DNA of 64,000 nucleotides from contig JAFMOC010000373.1 in NCBI GenBank assembly GCA_019802505.1, positions 297,501 through 361,500 of the forward strand, written 5' to 3'. The stretch is from Corydoras sp. C115. Taxonomy: Eukaryota > Chordata > Actinopteri > Siluriformes > Callichthyidae. The position numbers and the translations under genes were made by a program. This document shows, piece by piece, positions 44,838 through 55,947 of the stretch. The notes beneath the pieces are model-generated. The model did no database searches. It was not told where the DNA came from and saw nothing but the letters and a program-made list of their open reading frames with translations. The number at the start of each line of letters is the position of its first letter. Positions within the stretch are counted from its first letter, which is position 1.

Positions 44838-45190
44838 TGGGGGGGGGGGGTGGTGGTTCCCCACGCCCATCCAGGGGAGAACGTTTCGGGCGCTGGGCAG
44901 ATACACCCAGGACAGGACACCAATCTATCACTGGACACACACTCACTCACACAGACACACTCTATATGGGGCAATTTGGAGAATTCAATTGACTTACATT
45001 TACATTACATTTACATTTAGTCATTTAGCAGACACTTTTATCCAAAGCGACTTACAAATGAGGACACCACAAATCAGAAGCCATGGAGAAAACCAACTAT
45101 ACTGTAAATTCATCAAACCTGATTGTTATTCGATGCTGCGGCCCCTCCCTCTTTTTTTTTTTTGCCAACCACTAAGCCACTGTGCCGCCC
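44838..45190 (-). repeat. V-SINE-like copy split by another SINE tail
   Basis: Body 44838-44994 and head remnant 45162-45190 (GCCAACCACTAAGCCACTG) are separated by foreign sequence. The copy's 3' tail is replaced by a G-run next to the MITE. Confidence 0.82.
44995..45160 (-). repeat. SINE/LINE2-type tail insert
   Basis: ACATTTAGTCATTTAGCAGA and ATCCAAAGCGACTTACAAAT, the complement of the classic fish SINE 3' end, with ACATTTACATT repeats at its left edge. It sits inside a V-SINE-like copy. Confidence 0.7.
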
Positions 45191-46039
45191 TTATTCATTA
45201 AATGTTGAAGAAAATAATACAATAAGTGAGTTTCACAATTAGATAGAGCATCCCAAAGAAATGCCGGCGTCACGATTCCAGCTTATTCTCTGGTGTACAT
45301 AAAGTTAGTCTGTGTCGTTCTGTCAATTCAAATCTGTAACCCTGCACCGGAGGGCATCCTGTCATTCACCCTGTTGTTCAGCATCAGGGAACATGTCATG
45401 GGAGATAGCAGGGTAGGAAGAAAAATTCGAAAAACATCTGACTATTTGTGTTAAGCTCTCAGATGTCACATGCATGTTCCGTTACAAAGCTGCAGGTTTG
45501 TCTATGATGACAAAATAGTTACATTATCTAACGTGTACTCACTCATCCTTTGGCTTAGGAGTTCGTTTGGGACTTGTGATACGTATGACGCTTATATTTA
45601 ACATATAGGTCTTTGTACACCTGCTGTATTGTTGGGTTTAAGCCTTGTGCTTCAATGTACGACCCACTGGTAAGACATTCAGTCTATAAAACACCATAGA
45701 ACGCCACAGGAGAACATACCAGTGGCCATCAAACTGTAGAACTCCTCTCTCAATGTGTAATAATATAACTTGGGTGCAGTAACAATATTATTGTAATATT
45801 GTATATTGTATATACAATATTGTATAATATATCTTATTCGGTGTATATGTATAAATATACATACATATATGTACTGTATATACGTACACACACACACACA
45901 CACACACACTTATATATATATATAAGTAGTACTACAATTATATATAACTTTTTGGTGTTTTTAAACCACTCATACTTTTTAAAACATTTTTTTTTAATCT
46001 GACTATAATTACATTGTAAAATACTTGCTTATTATTATT
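45191..46039. other. Unassigned sequence with a TA/CA patch
   Basis: ATATTGTA-rich stretch at 45785-45835 and (CA)n at 45888-45909. Nothing else recognised. Confidence 0.4.
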
Positions 46040-46400
46040 CATTTATTCATTATCTTCCGCTTTATCCTCTATTAGGGTGGCGGTGGGGTTCCCCATGTCC
46101 ATCCAGGGGAGAACGTCTCGGGCGCTGGGCAGATACACCCAGGACAGGGCACCAATCTATCGCTAGGCACACACTCACTCACACAGACACACTCTATATG
46201 GGAATATATAATTCTCAATTTGGAGAATTCAATTGCCCTTGATCCATGTTTTTAGACTGTACCGGAGAAACCGGAGAACCCAGAGGAAATCCACACGGAC
46301 ACGGGGAGAACATGGAAACTCCACCCAGATTGGGATTCGAACCAGGAATCCCTAGTGCTGAGAGGAGAACATGCCAATCACTAAGCCACCGTGCCATCCA
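46040..46400 (-). repeat. V-SINE-like copy, full length
   Basis: Carries a ~20-bp insert near 46202 (AATATATAATTCTCAATTTG). Confidence 0.9.
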
Positions 46401-46433
46401 GCAGATAAATTTACTTTTGTAAATTACTTACTA

Positions 46434-46757
46434 AATCTTCCGCTTAATCGTCTGCTAGGGTCGTGAGGGCGGAGGGGGGTTCCCCATGCCCATCCAGGGA
46501 AGAACAATTCGGTCACTGGGCAGATACACCCAGGACAGGGTGCCAATCTATCGCTGGGCACACACTCACTTACACAGACACACTCTATATGGGGCAATTT
46601 GGAGCATTCAATTTACTTTGCTTTTGGACCGTGGGTGGAAACCAGAAAACCCGGAGGAAGCCCACATGGACATGGGGAGAATATGGAAACTCCACCCAGA
46701 TTTCAGATCCTCAGAGCTGATAGGCGAACGTGCAAACCACTAAGCCACCGTGCCACC
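46434..46757 (-). repeat. V-SINE-like copy, near full length
   Basis: Partial tail ATCTTCCGCTTAATCGTCTG. The B-box region is disturbed (CAGATTTCAGATCC). Confidence 0.88.
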
Positions 46758-46784
46758 TACTTACTAAATTTATATATATATATT

Positions 46785-46916
46785 ATTAATTTATTCATTA
46801 TCTCCCGCTTCATCCTCTATTAGGGTCGCGGTGGGGTTCCCCATGCCCATCCAGGGGAGAACATCTCGGGCGCTGGGCAGATACACCCAGGACAGGGCGC
46901 CAATCCATCGCTGGGT
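46785..46916 (-). repeat. V-SINE-like 3' fragment
   Basis: Tail to CCATCGCTGGG, then ends in TATATATATT. Confidence 0.87.
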
Positions 46917-47481
46917 TATATATATTATTATGTAAATATATTTTTTCTTGATTTTGGTTCATTTTCCTTATTTCTGACGTAGATTTTTTTTACAGAGACA
47001 CCCCTCAACACCTGAACTCTTTATAATATCCAGCCACCATGTGTCAGCTGTAGCACTTCTGTGAACCGGTCAATAGAACCATCCGATGTTCATCTATTAC
47101 AGTTTTGTTTGGAGAAGTCAGGGTACAGGACATGATCAGACTACAGCAAGTAGTAATAACGGTGCAAATAATCAGTAGTGCCTTCCTGCCCACCCTCCGT
47201 GACTTGTACATTCAAGAACAGGAACCCAGGCAGAGAAAAATCATTAGATTCTCCACACTCTGGACACAAGCTCTTTTAACTACTTCCCTCTGGCTGGTGT
47301 TACAGAACCTTGTATAGAAAAACTTCCAGACGTAAGTGCACTTTATTTCATTGTGCCGTCACCAATAGAAACAGCTGAGCTGGCATTATCTGTGCTTCTA
47401 GGTGTATCTGTGTCTGTATGTTTATAATATATTTTTTATTACTCCTTAAAAGTAATATTATTTTCCACATCGTATGTATAT
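46917..47481. other. Unassigned sequence
   Basis: A 70-residue frame at 47105-47317 has no recognisable signature, so I do not call it. Confidence 0.3.
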
Positions 47482-47623
47482 TAAAGCAATAAGGCACTCG
47501 AGGGTGTATATTATTGTAAATAAATCATGAAAAGTGGTGTGTTGTTAGGCTCAACATGTAGTAGAGTACAGTTACACCACTTTCCCATGATTTTTTCACA
47601 ATAATACATACCTTATAGCTTTA
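47482..47623. mobile_element. Small foldback/MITE-like element
   Basis: The ends TAAAGCAATAAGG and CCTTATAGCTTTA, and inner TCATGAAAAGTGGTGT and ACACCACTTTCCCATGA, are inverted. About 50-bp arms carry a short insert in the left arm. Confidence 0.7.
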
Positions 47624-47734
47624 ATAAAATGTTTACAAACACACTATAATGATAAAACAAGGTTTGATTCAGAAATGCGTTTAGTTTAACCAAAATTGTT
47701 AATAAATTGGTCTTCTGCGACGTAATCTACGTAG

Positions 47735-48312
47735 TCCGGTTTATGTGAACACTGATTGCTGAGTAATGGGTTTCTGGTCTCACTAACCATCAAAAAAATG
47801 CCATCTAGTGGCCAAATTACAGAATACAGTTTAAAAACAAACATTCTGAAAATATTGTTTTGTATATTATTGATACGAATATAAAGTGGTCAGAGGTGTG
47901 CGTTATTGTCAATAATGTCATTGCTGTACGAACGGCTCAGCCAATCAGATGCAGATCAGCTAATCCTCAACGCAAGTCCGGTTATGTGAACACTGATTGC
48001 TGAGTAACGGGTTTCTGGTTTCGCTAACCATCGAAATATGCCATCTAGTGGCCAAATTACAGAACACAGCTTATATAAAAATAAACATTGGGAAAATAAC
48101 GTATTGTAGATCACGCAATTATACGAATATGAAGCGTGCATTATTGTCAATAATGTCATGGCTGGTCGAACGGCTCAGCCAATCAGATGCCGATCAGCCA
48201 AACTTCGACGCAATGTAGTCTGGTTTATTTGAACACTGATTGCTGAGTAATGGGTTTCCGGTTTTGCTTACCATCAAAAATGCCATCTAGTGGCCAAATT
48301 ACAGAACACAGT
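47735..48312 (+). repeat. 242-bp tandem repeat, about 2.4 units
   Basis: AACACTGATTGCTGAGTAA starts at 47748, 47989 and 48232 (spacings 241 and 243). Each unit also has TGCCATCTAGTGGCCAAATT, and the first two have TTATTGTCAATAATGTCAT and GGCTCAGCCAATCAGATGC. Confidence 0.9.
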
Positions 48313-48487
48313 TTATAAAAAAAACAGAGACAGCGTACAGTACACCAATCACAACATACAGGCATGTGATCCCCTCATACCATCATCCACCACCCTAAAA
48401 CTACAGAATCTAATTGTAGAACTACAAAGTCCACCTCTATAAGTGGAAAAACAATAAGCTGTACTTTCAATGGACTTATATACTTTT

Positions 48488-48700
48488 GTATATGTGTTCT
48501 ACACTGTTGATGCTGCCTGGCCGATGAGTCCCCCACTGAGTCTTGGTCCTCACAAGGTTTCTTCCTTAAGATAACAACATAACAGGGAGTTTTGTCTTGC
48601 CACTGTTGCTACGGCTTGCTCTTTGGAGGTTTAAAGGCTTATAACACAGTGACAATGTATTGTTGTAAATAGTGCTATAGAAATAAATGACATGAACCTA
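48488..48700 (+). mobile_element. ACTTGA-tail retroposon, copy 7
   Basis: GTTCTACACTGTTGATGCTG to AAATAAATGACATGAACC. The tail is reduced. Confidence 0.75.
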
Positions 48701-49360
48701 ACCTAATAAAATGGCCGGTGGGTGTATGAAGGTAAACAGTACGTCTTTTTAAAAGCTCTTCGTTCTCTGGACTGCAGCACGTATTAAGATTTCTTCCTCT
48801 TGACGAGTGAATATGAAGAATTGACGTGGGTGTTAATTTCATTTCACTCATCATGTTCATTTTCCAAAGTATCGCCAGCGCTAATTTTTTTCCCGTATGA
48901 TGTACTTCCTTTCAAACACCAACTGGACAAGCAGCAACAGCTGGTGGTTTTACGTGCTTCTGGCTGCCAGCCATAATAAATCCACATTTACTATGTAGCT
49001 ACTCGAATGGCCTTTTCTCCACTTATTTACATAAGACATTTCGGCTAATAGGTTGCCAGTTAGAAGGCCTACAACAAGTTCATTAATGAAAAAAAACATT
49101 GTAAAAGCACACTTCCTACATTGTAATAAACCCTGGAGCATTTGTTTGCACAACGGTAGGCTCCAGCAAGTTAGATGGGGGGGGGGGGGGGGACCTATGC
49201 AGACACAGGGAAAACATACAAAGTCTAGAGCCGACTCAAAGAAAGCAGAATTCCGTACAGAGGAACCTCTGTTTCTGAAGCCAATCGGAAAACTGAGGCA
49301 CATATTTCCGATTAAATAAATGGAAATCCAATTAATTTGTTCTAGAGACTTCAAAATACG
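48701..49360. other. Unassigned sequence with a G-run
   Basis: A 15-base G-run near 49177. Nothing else recognised. Confidence 0.35.
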
Positions 49361-49640
49361 GGCGGGACCTTGGCTTACTGGTTAGCATGTTCTGCTCTCA
49401 GCGTAGGTTTGGGTTCCTGGTTTGAATTCCAATCTGGGTGGAGTTTCCTGGTTCTCCCCGTATATATACACACACACACAGTATTTAATTGGGGGATTCA
49501 GGGTGGCATTTCTATGTTCTCCCCGTGTCCGCGTGGGTTTCCTCCGGGTTCTCTGGTTTCCTTCCACAGTCGAAAAAACATGGATCAAGGTAAATTGCCC
49601 CAATATAGTCTGTGTGACTGAGTGCGTGTCCAGTAAACCA
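49361..49640 (+). repeat. V-SINE-like copy, rearranged
   Basis: The core is interrupted after GTTCTCCCCG by TATATACACACACACA and GTATTTAATTGGGGGATTCA, then restarts at CTATGTTCTCCCCGTG. It lacks the 3' end. Confidence 0.82.
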
Positions 49641-49647
49641 TGATCCA

Positions 49648-49975
49648 TGGCGGCACGGTGGCTTAGTGGTTAGCATGTTCGTCTGGTTTATATCTAAATC
49701 TGGGTGGAGGTTCCATGTTCTCCCTGTGTCCATGTGGATGTCCTCCGGTTTCTCTGGTTTCCTCCCACAGTCCAAAAACATGGATCAAGTTAATTGAGTT
49801 CTCCAAATTGCCCCATATAGAGTGTGTCTGTTTGAGTGAGGGTGTGCCCAGCGATAGATTGGTGTCCTGTCCTGGGTGTATCTGCCCAGCGCCCGAAACG
49901 TTCTCCCCTGGATGGGCATGGGGAACCCCACAGACCCTAATAGAGGATTAAGGGGAAGAAAATGGATGGGTGGAT
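49648..49975 (+). repeat. V-SINE-like copy, near full length
   Basis: The B-box region is degraded (GTCTGGTTTATATCTAAATC). Tail near 49975. Confidence 0.88.
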
Positions 49976-50703
49976 GAACTTGATGGAGTTAAATATAGGG
50001 TAGATATATCCACCACCTAGAATAATGATGCTTTATACCCCATCTATATATACATATATATTTATATATATATATATTTGTGTCTAGTCGCTTACTTGTC
50101 TCTTGGTTGTGTTCATATTTATGCAGTGCATCCTTTCATATGGATTGCGTATGCAGATAAAGTTTCCCACTGTGTCAGACACAAGACACCCTCATAACTC
50201 CGTATCCATCAGTGCTAACTTACTTTAAGCATTAGAAAATGCGCTAGAGGGTCAGCGCCACTCGATATGGCTTGATCTCCGCATTGTTCTTTCTGCTGAA
50301 GAAACAGAAATGCCTGTGTAATCGAGTCATGCTCCTCCACCTTTTATTAAAAGTGGCTGGAGGGAAGGTTCAGACAGATGGGACTTCTTAATTGCCTTCT
50401 TCTGTCATTTTTTTAGTCATACTATAAGAAAATAAAACCAAGAGCTTTTGGAAAGTTCATGGATTTGTGCTGATTCAGAAATAACCATCTGAAATGAAAT
50501 GTAGAGAGATCGTGAAGATGTTCTGAGAGAATGGTTGGATTGGAAAAGCTATAGAATTCAATATAGAATTAAAGCTATATGTTGCCTTTCTCCCTGGGGT
50601 GCTGGGATAGGCTCAAACACCTCGGTGAGCCTATATTAAGGGTTTATAAATGTGCTAAATAATAGAATTAATACAATTTGTTAAAAACGGGGGGGGGGGG
50701 GGG
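49976..50703. other. Unassigned sequence
   Basis: Short TA tract at 50045-50085 and a G-run at 50689-50705 against the next SINE head. No gene seen. Confidence 0.35.
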
Positions 50704-50990
50704 GGCACGGTGGCTCAGTGGTTAGCATGTTCTCCTCTCAGCACTAAGGATTCCCGGTTCGAATCCCCATCTGGGTGGAGTTTCCATGTTCTCCCCGTGT
50801 CCGTGTGGGTTTCCTCCAGGTTCTCCGGTTTCCTCCCACAGTCCAAAAACATGGATCAAGTCAATTGAATTCTCCAAATTGCCCCATATAGTGTGTTTTT
50901 GTGAGGGAGTGTGCCCAGTGATAGTTTGGCGTCCTGTCCTGGGTGTTCTTCCCTGGATGGGCATGGGGAAGATAATGGATGGATGGATGT
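50704..50990 (+). repeat. V-SINE-like copy with 3' deletion
   Basis: GGGTGTTCTTCCCTGG joins across the lost ATCTGCCCAGCGCCCGAAAC block. The segment between GGGG and GATAATGG is also lost. Confidence 0.88.
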
Positions 50991-51029
50991 TAAAAACGGG
51001 TTCCGTTTCTAAGTTGTGAGTAACTTAGA

Positions 51030-51495
51030 TGTTATCGTGGGGAGGGGGGGGGGGTGTCCCATGCCCATCCAGGGGAGAATGTTTCAGGCACTGGGCAGAT
51101 ACACCCAGAACAGGACGCCAATCTATCACTGGGCACGCTCACTTACTCACACACACTCTATATTGGGCAACTTAGAGCATTCAATTGACCTTGAATCCGT
51201 GCTTTTGCACTGTGGAAACCCACATAGACATGGGGCGAACACGGAAACTCCATCCAGATTGGGATTCGAACCTGGAATCAATCAATCACGGACACACACT
51301 CACTCACACAAACACACTCTACTGTATATGGGGCAATTTAGAACATTAAATTTATCATGAAACCATGTTTTTGGACTTTGGAAGCCCACGAAAACACAGG
51401 GAAAACATGGAAACTCCACCCAGATTGGGATCCGAACCTGGATCCCCAGCGCTGAGAGGCGAACCTGGCAACCACTAAGCCACTGTGCCGCTCGT
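51030..51495 (-). repeat. Two V-SINE-like pieces in tandem
   Basis: The first piece is 51030-51280 (G-run tail, divergent core, ending GAACCTGGAATCA). The second is 51288-51495 (starts ACGGACACACACTCAC, complete head GCCACTGTGCCGC). Confidence 0.85.
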
Positions 51496-51561
51496 ATGTG
51501 GTTGATTGTGAAACCAAATTCATGGGAAATCTTATCCACAGGGTCAGGGTTGGTGACCACA

Positions 51562-51790
51562 GATGTAGTCACACACTTATAGACTTGTGGTTAAGGAACC
51601 AGCCATGTGGTCTGAAGGTTCCCGGTTTGATTCTTGGTCCCACCAAGAACTATGGCGGAAGTGCCCTTGGGCAAGTCATCTGACTCCAATTGCTCCCCGG
51701 GCACCATGTGCAGGGCTGCCCACCACTCTGCACTTTAATCAGTGTGTGTATATGTATGTGTTCCACTGCACTGATGGCTTAAATGTGGAG
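51562..51790 (+). repeat. Third SINE family, best copy
   Basis: ACTTGTGGTTAAGGAACC (A-box-like), GTTCCCGGTTTGATTC (B-box-like), AAGTGCCCTTGGGCAAGTCA, ATTGCTCCCCGGGCACC, CTGCCCACCACTCTGC and ACTGCACTGATGGC. From recall this matches a very common teleost SINE. Confidence 0.75.
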
Positions 51791-51867
51791 AACTCATTCC
51801 TCCTACGCAAAATATATCCCTTTATCACTTTATGTACTGCCACATCATGGCTATTCAGACGTAGGGT

Positions 51868-52180
51868 ACCTTTATCCTCTATTAGGGTCGCGGGGAGGTT
51901 CCCCATGCCCATCCAGGGGAGAACGTTTCGGGCGCTGGGCAGATGGACAGGGCTCACAGACACTCACTCACACAGACACACTATACTGTATATGGGGCAA
52001 TTTAGAGCATTCAGTTGACTTGATCCATGTTTTTGGACTGTGGGAGGAAACCGGAGAACCCGGAGGAAACCCACGGGGACACAGGGAAAAAATGGAAACT
52101 CCACACAGATTGGGATTCGAACCTGAATCTCTAGCGCTGAGAGGAGAACATGCTAACCACTAAGCCACCATGCCGCCCAG
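51868..52180 (-). repeat. V-SINE-like copy, tail-truncated
   Basis: Starts at TACCTTTATCCTCTATTAGG and ends GCCACCATGCCGCCC. Confidence 0.9.
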
Positions 52181-52281
52181 TTAATTAATTAATTATCGAT
52201 TAATTATTTTTTTATAGCAACGTAGCAGCGGTACTTGTACACTGTACTGTGCTAAAGGGTTGCCATCTATTTTAATAATTG

Positions 52282-52942
52282 ATTTTAATGGAGGGCGGCA
52301 CGGTGGCTTAGTGGTTAGCATGTTCTCCTCTCAGCACTAGGGATTCCCGGTTCGAATCCCCATCTGGGTGGAGTTTCCATGTTCTCCCCGTGTCTGCGTG
52401 GGTTTCCTCTGGGTTCTCCGGTTTCCTCCCACAGTCCAAAAACATGGATCAAGGTCAATTGAGTTCTCCAAATTGCCCCATATAGAGTGTGTATGTGTGA
52501 GTGAGTGTGTGCCCAGAGATAGATTGGCACCCTGTCCTGGTTGTATCTGCCCAGCGCCCGAAACGTTCTCCCTTGCGCCACCCCCACCATCGCGACCCTA
52601 GTAGAGGATAAAGCGGAAGATAATGAATGGATGGATTTTAATGGAGGGCGGCACAGTGGCTTGGTGGTTAGCACGTTTGCCTCTCAGTGCTAGGGATTCC
52701 CGGTTCGAATCCCAATCTGGGTGGAGTTTCATGCAAAAATTGGATCAAGGGCAATTGAGTTCTTCAAATTGCCCCATATAGAGTGTGTCTGTGTGAGTGA
52801 GTGTGTGTCCAGTGATAGATTGACGTCCTGTCCTGGGTGTATCTGCCCAGCGCCCGAAACGTTCTCCCCTGGATGGGCATGGGAACCCCCCCATGACCCT
52901 AGTAGAGAATTAAGTGGAAGATAATGGATGGCTGGACGGATT
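52282..52942 (+). repeat. TSD-linked SINE dimer
   Basis: Unit 1 is 52293-52634 and unit 2 is 52646-52942. ATTTTAATGGAGGGCGGCAC occurs before unit 1 (52282) and again between the units (52635), a 353-bp period. After unit 2 only GGATTTAATCGC remains. Most of the unit 2 core is deleted (GGAGTTTCATGCAAAAATTG). Confidence 0.88.
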
Positions 52943-53444
52943 TAATCGCTTGGCTGGTGCAGCCCTAGTTGCTGAATCCCCCGTTTCGTGTGCCGGGGAG
53001 CACCGAAGCATGCCGTTGCATCACCGCTTTACAGCGACGGCCTTTCAGACCGATGACTTTCCCATGTTGAACAGCATCACCGAGGTAGACGTGGTGTGTC
53101 TGCAGGCTCGGCAGGGGGGTGGAGCACATCGCTCCAGTTCTCTACATCTCCCCCTATCCCAGCCCCTCCCAGAACAGTACCTCAGAGAGCTGTGAATAAA
53201 GCCCCCCCCCCACGTGGATTAAGAGATGGAAAGGCGGAATGAATCTTTCAAGTTCCGTGACTCTGCTATGCACCCAGCCTTGTGATAAAATATTAAAGAA
53301 GCATAGTCTGGGGTTAAATCTGTCTGGGTTCTGCTTGTTTAATGCAGTATTTCACAGTGAAAGCAGAAAGCTGTGTATTAAAATATAAGCTGTAGCTCTT
53401 TTCCATTTCTCCTGGTGTTGGAATAGTAAGGGAGCTGGTATTCC
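52943..53444. other. Unassigned sequence
   Basis: GC-richer to 53200. No gene seen. Confidence 0.3.
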
Positions 53445-53497
53445 GGTATTCATAATGCATTATTAACACATTTATAAGGCTTTATAATGTTTGTAAC
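53445..53497. mobile_element. End fragment of the 10.5-kb MITE-like family
   Basis: GGTATTCATAATGCATTATTAACACATTTATAAGGC-type sequence matches the complement of the right end at 11740-11790. Confidence 0.6.
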
Positions 53498-53559
53498 ATG
53501 CAGTACACTATAGATTGCAGATGTTAAGTATCCCAACTTGATGGTTGGGGTCAGAACAC

Positions 53560-53695
53560 AGGGTTGGTACTGCATCCCTGGAGCAATGAGGGATAAGGGT
53601 CTTGCTCAAGGGCCCATATTGGTATCCCTGGGATTTGAACCCACAACTTTTAGGTTGATAGCCCAACACCATAACCACTGAGCTACCACACCACG
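53560..53695 (-). repeat. Second SINE family, minus copy
   Basis: TAAGGGTCTTGCTCAAGGGC, GGGATTTGAACCCACAAC (B-box complement) and CCACTGAGCTACCACACC (A-box complement). Confidence 0.75.
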
Positions 53696-53742
53696 ATATA
53701 TTCTAATTAAATGAGTAGATTATGCAAAAGTGGTTTACGTAT

Positions 53743-53927
53743 TGGTTAGGGTGTTGGGCTATCAACCTAAAGGTTGTGGGTTCAAATCCCAGGGTCACTG
53801 AAGATACCAATATGGGCCCTGGAGCAATGAGGGTTAAGGGTCTTGCTCAAGGACCCATATTGGTATCTTCAGTGATCCTGGGATTTGAACCCACAACCTT
53901 TAGGTTGATAACCCAACCCCCTAACCA
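53743..53927. repeat. 74-bp-arm hairpin of the second SINE family
   Basis: Arms 53743-53816 and 53854-53927 pair with three mismatches around a 37-base loop (GAGCAATGAGGGTTAAGGGT within it). Each arm is the tRNA-like head plus ACTGAAGATACCAATATGGG. Confidence 0.92.
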
Positions 53928-53933
53928 CGGGAT

Positions 53934-54215
53934 GCCTCCCACAGTGGATTCAAGGCAAATTGGCTACCCTGAAACTCCCCTATATAGTGGGCATTTGTCT
54001 GTGTGTGTGTGAGTTTGTGCCCCCCCCCACCCCGCGACCTTAGTAATTGCCCCATATAGAGTGTGTTTGTGTGTTTTTCTATGTGTGTGAATGTGCTCAG
54101 CAAGATTGGTGTATCTGCCCAGCACCCGAAACGTTCTCCCCTGGCTGGGCATGGGGAACCCCCCAGCGACCCTAATAGAGGATAAAGCGGTAGATAATGG
54201 ATGGCTGGATGGATG
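53934..54215 (+). repeat. V-SINE-like internal dimer
   Basis: A diverged piece (53934-54044) ends GCGACCTTAGT and joins AATTGCCCCATATAGAGTGT of a second piece (54045-54215) that has a full tail. The same junction occurs at 57394/57395. Confidence 0.85.
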
Positions 54216-54804
54216 TTTTATTGCCACATAAACTTTTTTTGTTATTAAAGGATGTCCATGTGCGAGCCACATTGTGCACCCGAACCTGAAAATTGTTCAT
54301 ACCAATGCTCGCTTTCCCATGCAGCACTACAAGCTCTTTTCTCTTCCCCTATGTCCTGGGACTGGGTTGGATCATGTTGCGGACTTTAATGGCCTGAGCC
54401 CCAGAGTGTCTACATGCTGTATGAAAAGAGGGGAGGGGCAAAGAGGGGCTTGCGGGGAAGTGATGAACAGGTCGTCTCCCCTGCCTTTGAATCTTGACTC
54501 CTTAATCTGGGAAACCCTATCCAGTCCGACCCCGGCCGGGCTTTGAACAGAATCTCCTGCCAACTCTGGCCAGGGGCATCGCGTTAATAATTGAACAGAG
54601 GGGACGCAACAGCGCCACACTTCCGCTTCTCTAGAGCATGAGACGGGACTTCTCAGTTTCAGGTTATGAGCGCTGAAAGGGGAGCTTGTCTGCACGGCCA
54701 TTTAGTTGCGGTCAAAGTTTGAGGCCGGGTACCGGAGATGTCGAGGAAGGCTGAGGTTGGCTTTAGCCAGCCAATGAAAGGCCTCTGTGCGAGGCTGTGC
54801 CTGG
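54216..54804. other. Unassigned sequence
   Basis: Nothing recognised. Frames at 54274-54701 lack family signatures. Confidence 0.3.
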
Positions 54805-54995
54805 TGTGGTTGCTCAGTGGTTAGGGGGTTTGGGCTAGCAATCAGAAGGTTAGGGGTTCAAATCCCAGGTCAACTGGAGTTACGAATGTGGGTCCTTGAG
54901 CCAGACCCTTAACCCTCATTGCTGTGAGTTGGGATATTTGTAAGTCTTTGCTAAATGACCAAATGTGGTGTAAATGTAAACGTACCCCCCAGCAG
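54805..54995 (+). repeat. Second SINE family, fullest copy
   Basis: TGTGGTTGCTCAGTGGTTAG (A box), GGGGTTCAAATCCCAGG (B box), GTCCTTGAGCCAGACCCTTA, AACCCTCATTGCTG and a tail TTTGCTAAATGACCAAATGT with GTAAATGTAAA. This tail links it to the LINE2-type tail fragments at 18.8 and 45.0 kb. Confidence 0.8.
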
Positions 54996-55671
54996 GGTAC
55001 AGTACACCCGAGTACCGTCTGGGCTGCAGTCATCGATCAGGGACGGTCGGCTCCGAATTCCACATTCTCCTTGTCATTACCTGACTCATCCATTTTCGTT
55101 TGGTTGCGACCATGAGCCAAACCGCAGACCCTCCCACACACAGATAGAGTAATAGGCTATTATGTGTCTGGCGACCTTGAAACAGAGCCACACCGGTGGG
55201 GTCTCAAGGCGTCCGGTAATGAAAATGTTTTCCGTGGCCTCCAACAACGTGTGTGTCATTTATCAGGGATAATTTTTTTTTTTACTACTACACTTGGCTC
55301 CGTAGACATCAGAGGTCATTGCTTGCGATGATAACCACTGAATAAAGAGCCTAGAGGAGCAGAACATTTTTCGACGCCGTGGTACGGGGGACGTCGGACA
55401 GCGCGAGACGGGCTGGCTCGAGCCCGGCGGGCTCTTCTGCTTGGTTTGGCGCGGATTTGACAGGGAACTGCTTGAGAAGGGATGGATGTGTGCGTCGAGG
55501 CTTTCCTCGAGAAAACCCTTTGATTGACAGCTCGATCCAAATCTAGCCCTGGAACGAAGGACGAGTAAATTCCAGGTCAAGAGAAAGAAAAGGTCTACTT
55601 CCCGAGTGCTGTGGATGTGGTCGGTGGGCACGCCGAGCAATTAAATCATCGATTTGATTAGACGTTCTTAT
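54996..55671. other. Unassigned sequence, GC-rich at 55380-55480
   Basis: No repeat or exon recognised. Confidence 0.3.
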
Positions 55672-55945
55672 GTCCATCCATCGCTGTGGGGTTCCCCATG
55701 CCCATCCAGGGGAGAACGTTTTGGGTGCTGGGCAGATACACCCAGGACAGGACACCAATCTATCACTGGGAACACACTCACTCACACAGACACACTCTAT
55801 ATGGGGCAATTTGAAGAATTCAATTTACCTTGAGCCATGTTTTTGGACCGTGGGAGGAAATTGGAGAACCCGGAGGAAACCCATGTGGACACGGGGAGAA
55901 CATGAAAACTCCACCCAGATTGGGAATCCAGTTCGATTCCCATAT
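55672..55945 (-). repeat. V-SINE-like copy, tail and head shortened
   Basis: CCATCCATCGCTGTGGGGTT to CCAGATTGGGAATCC. Confidence 0.88.
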
Positions 55946-55947
55946 AG

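Noticed and set aside
47105..47317. 70-residue frame at the edge of a SINE-poor island
   Set aside because: Plausible composition, but no motif, no conserved-looking neighbours, and a length within chance.
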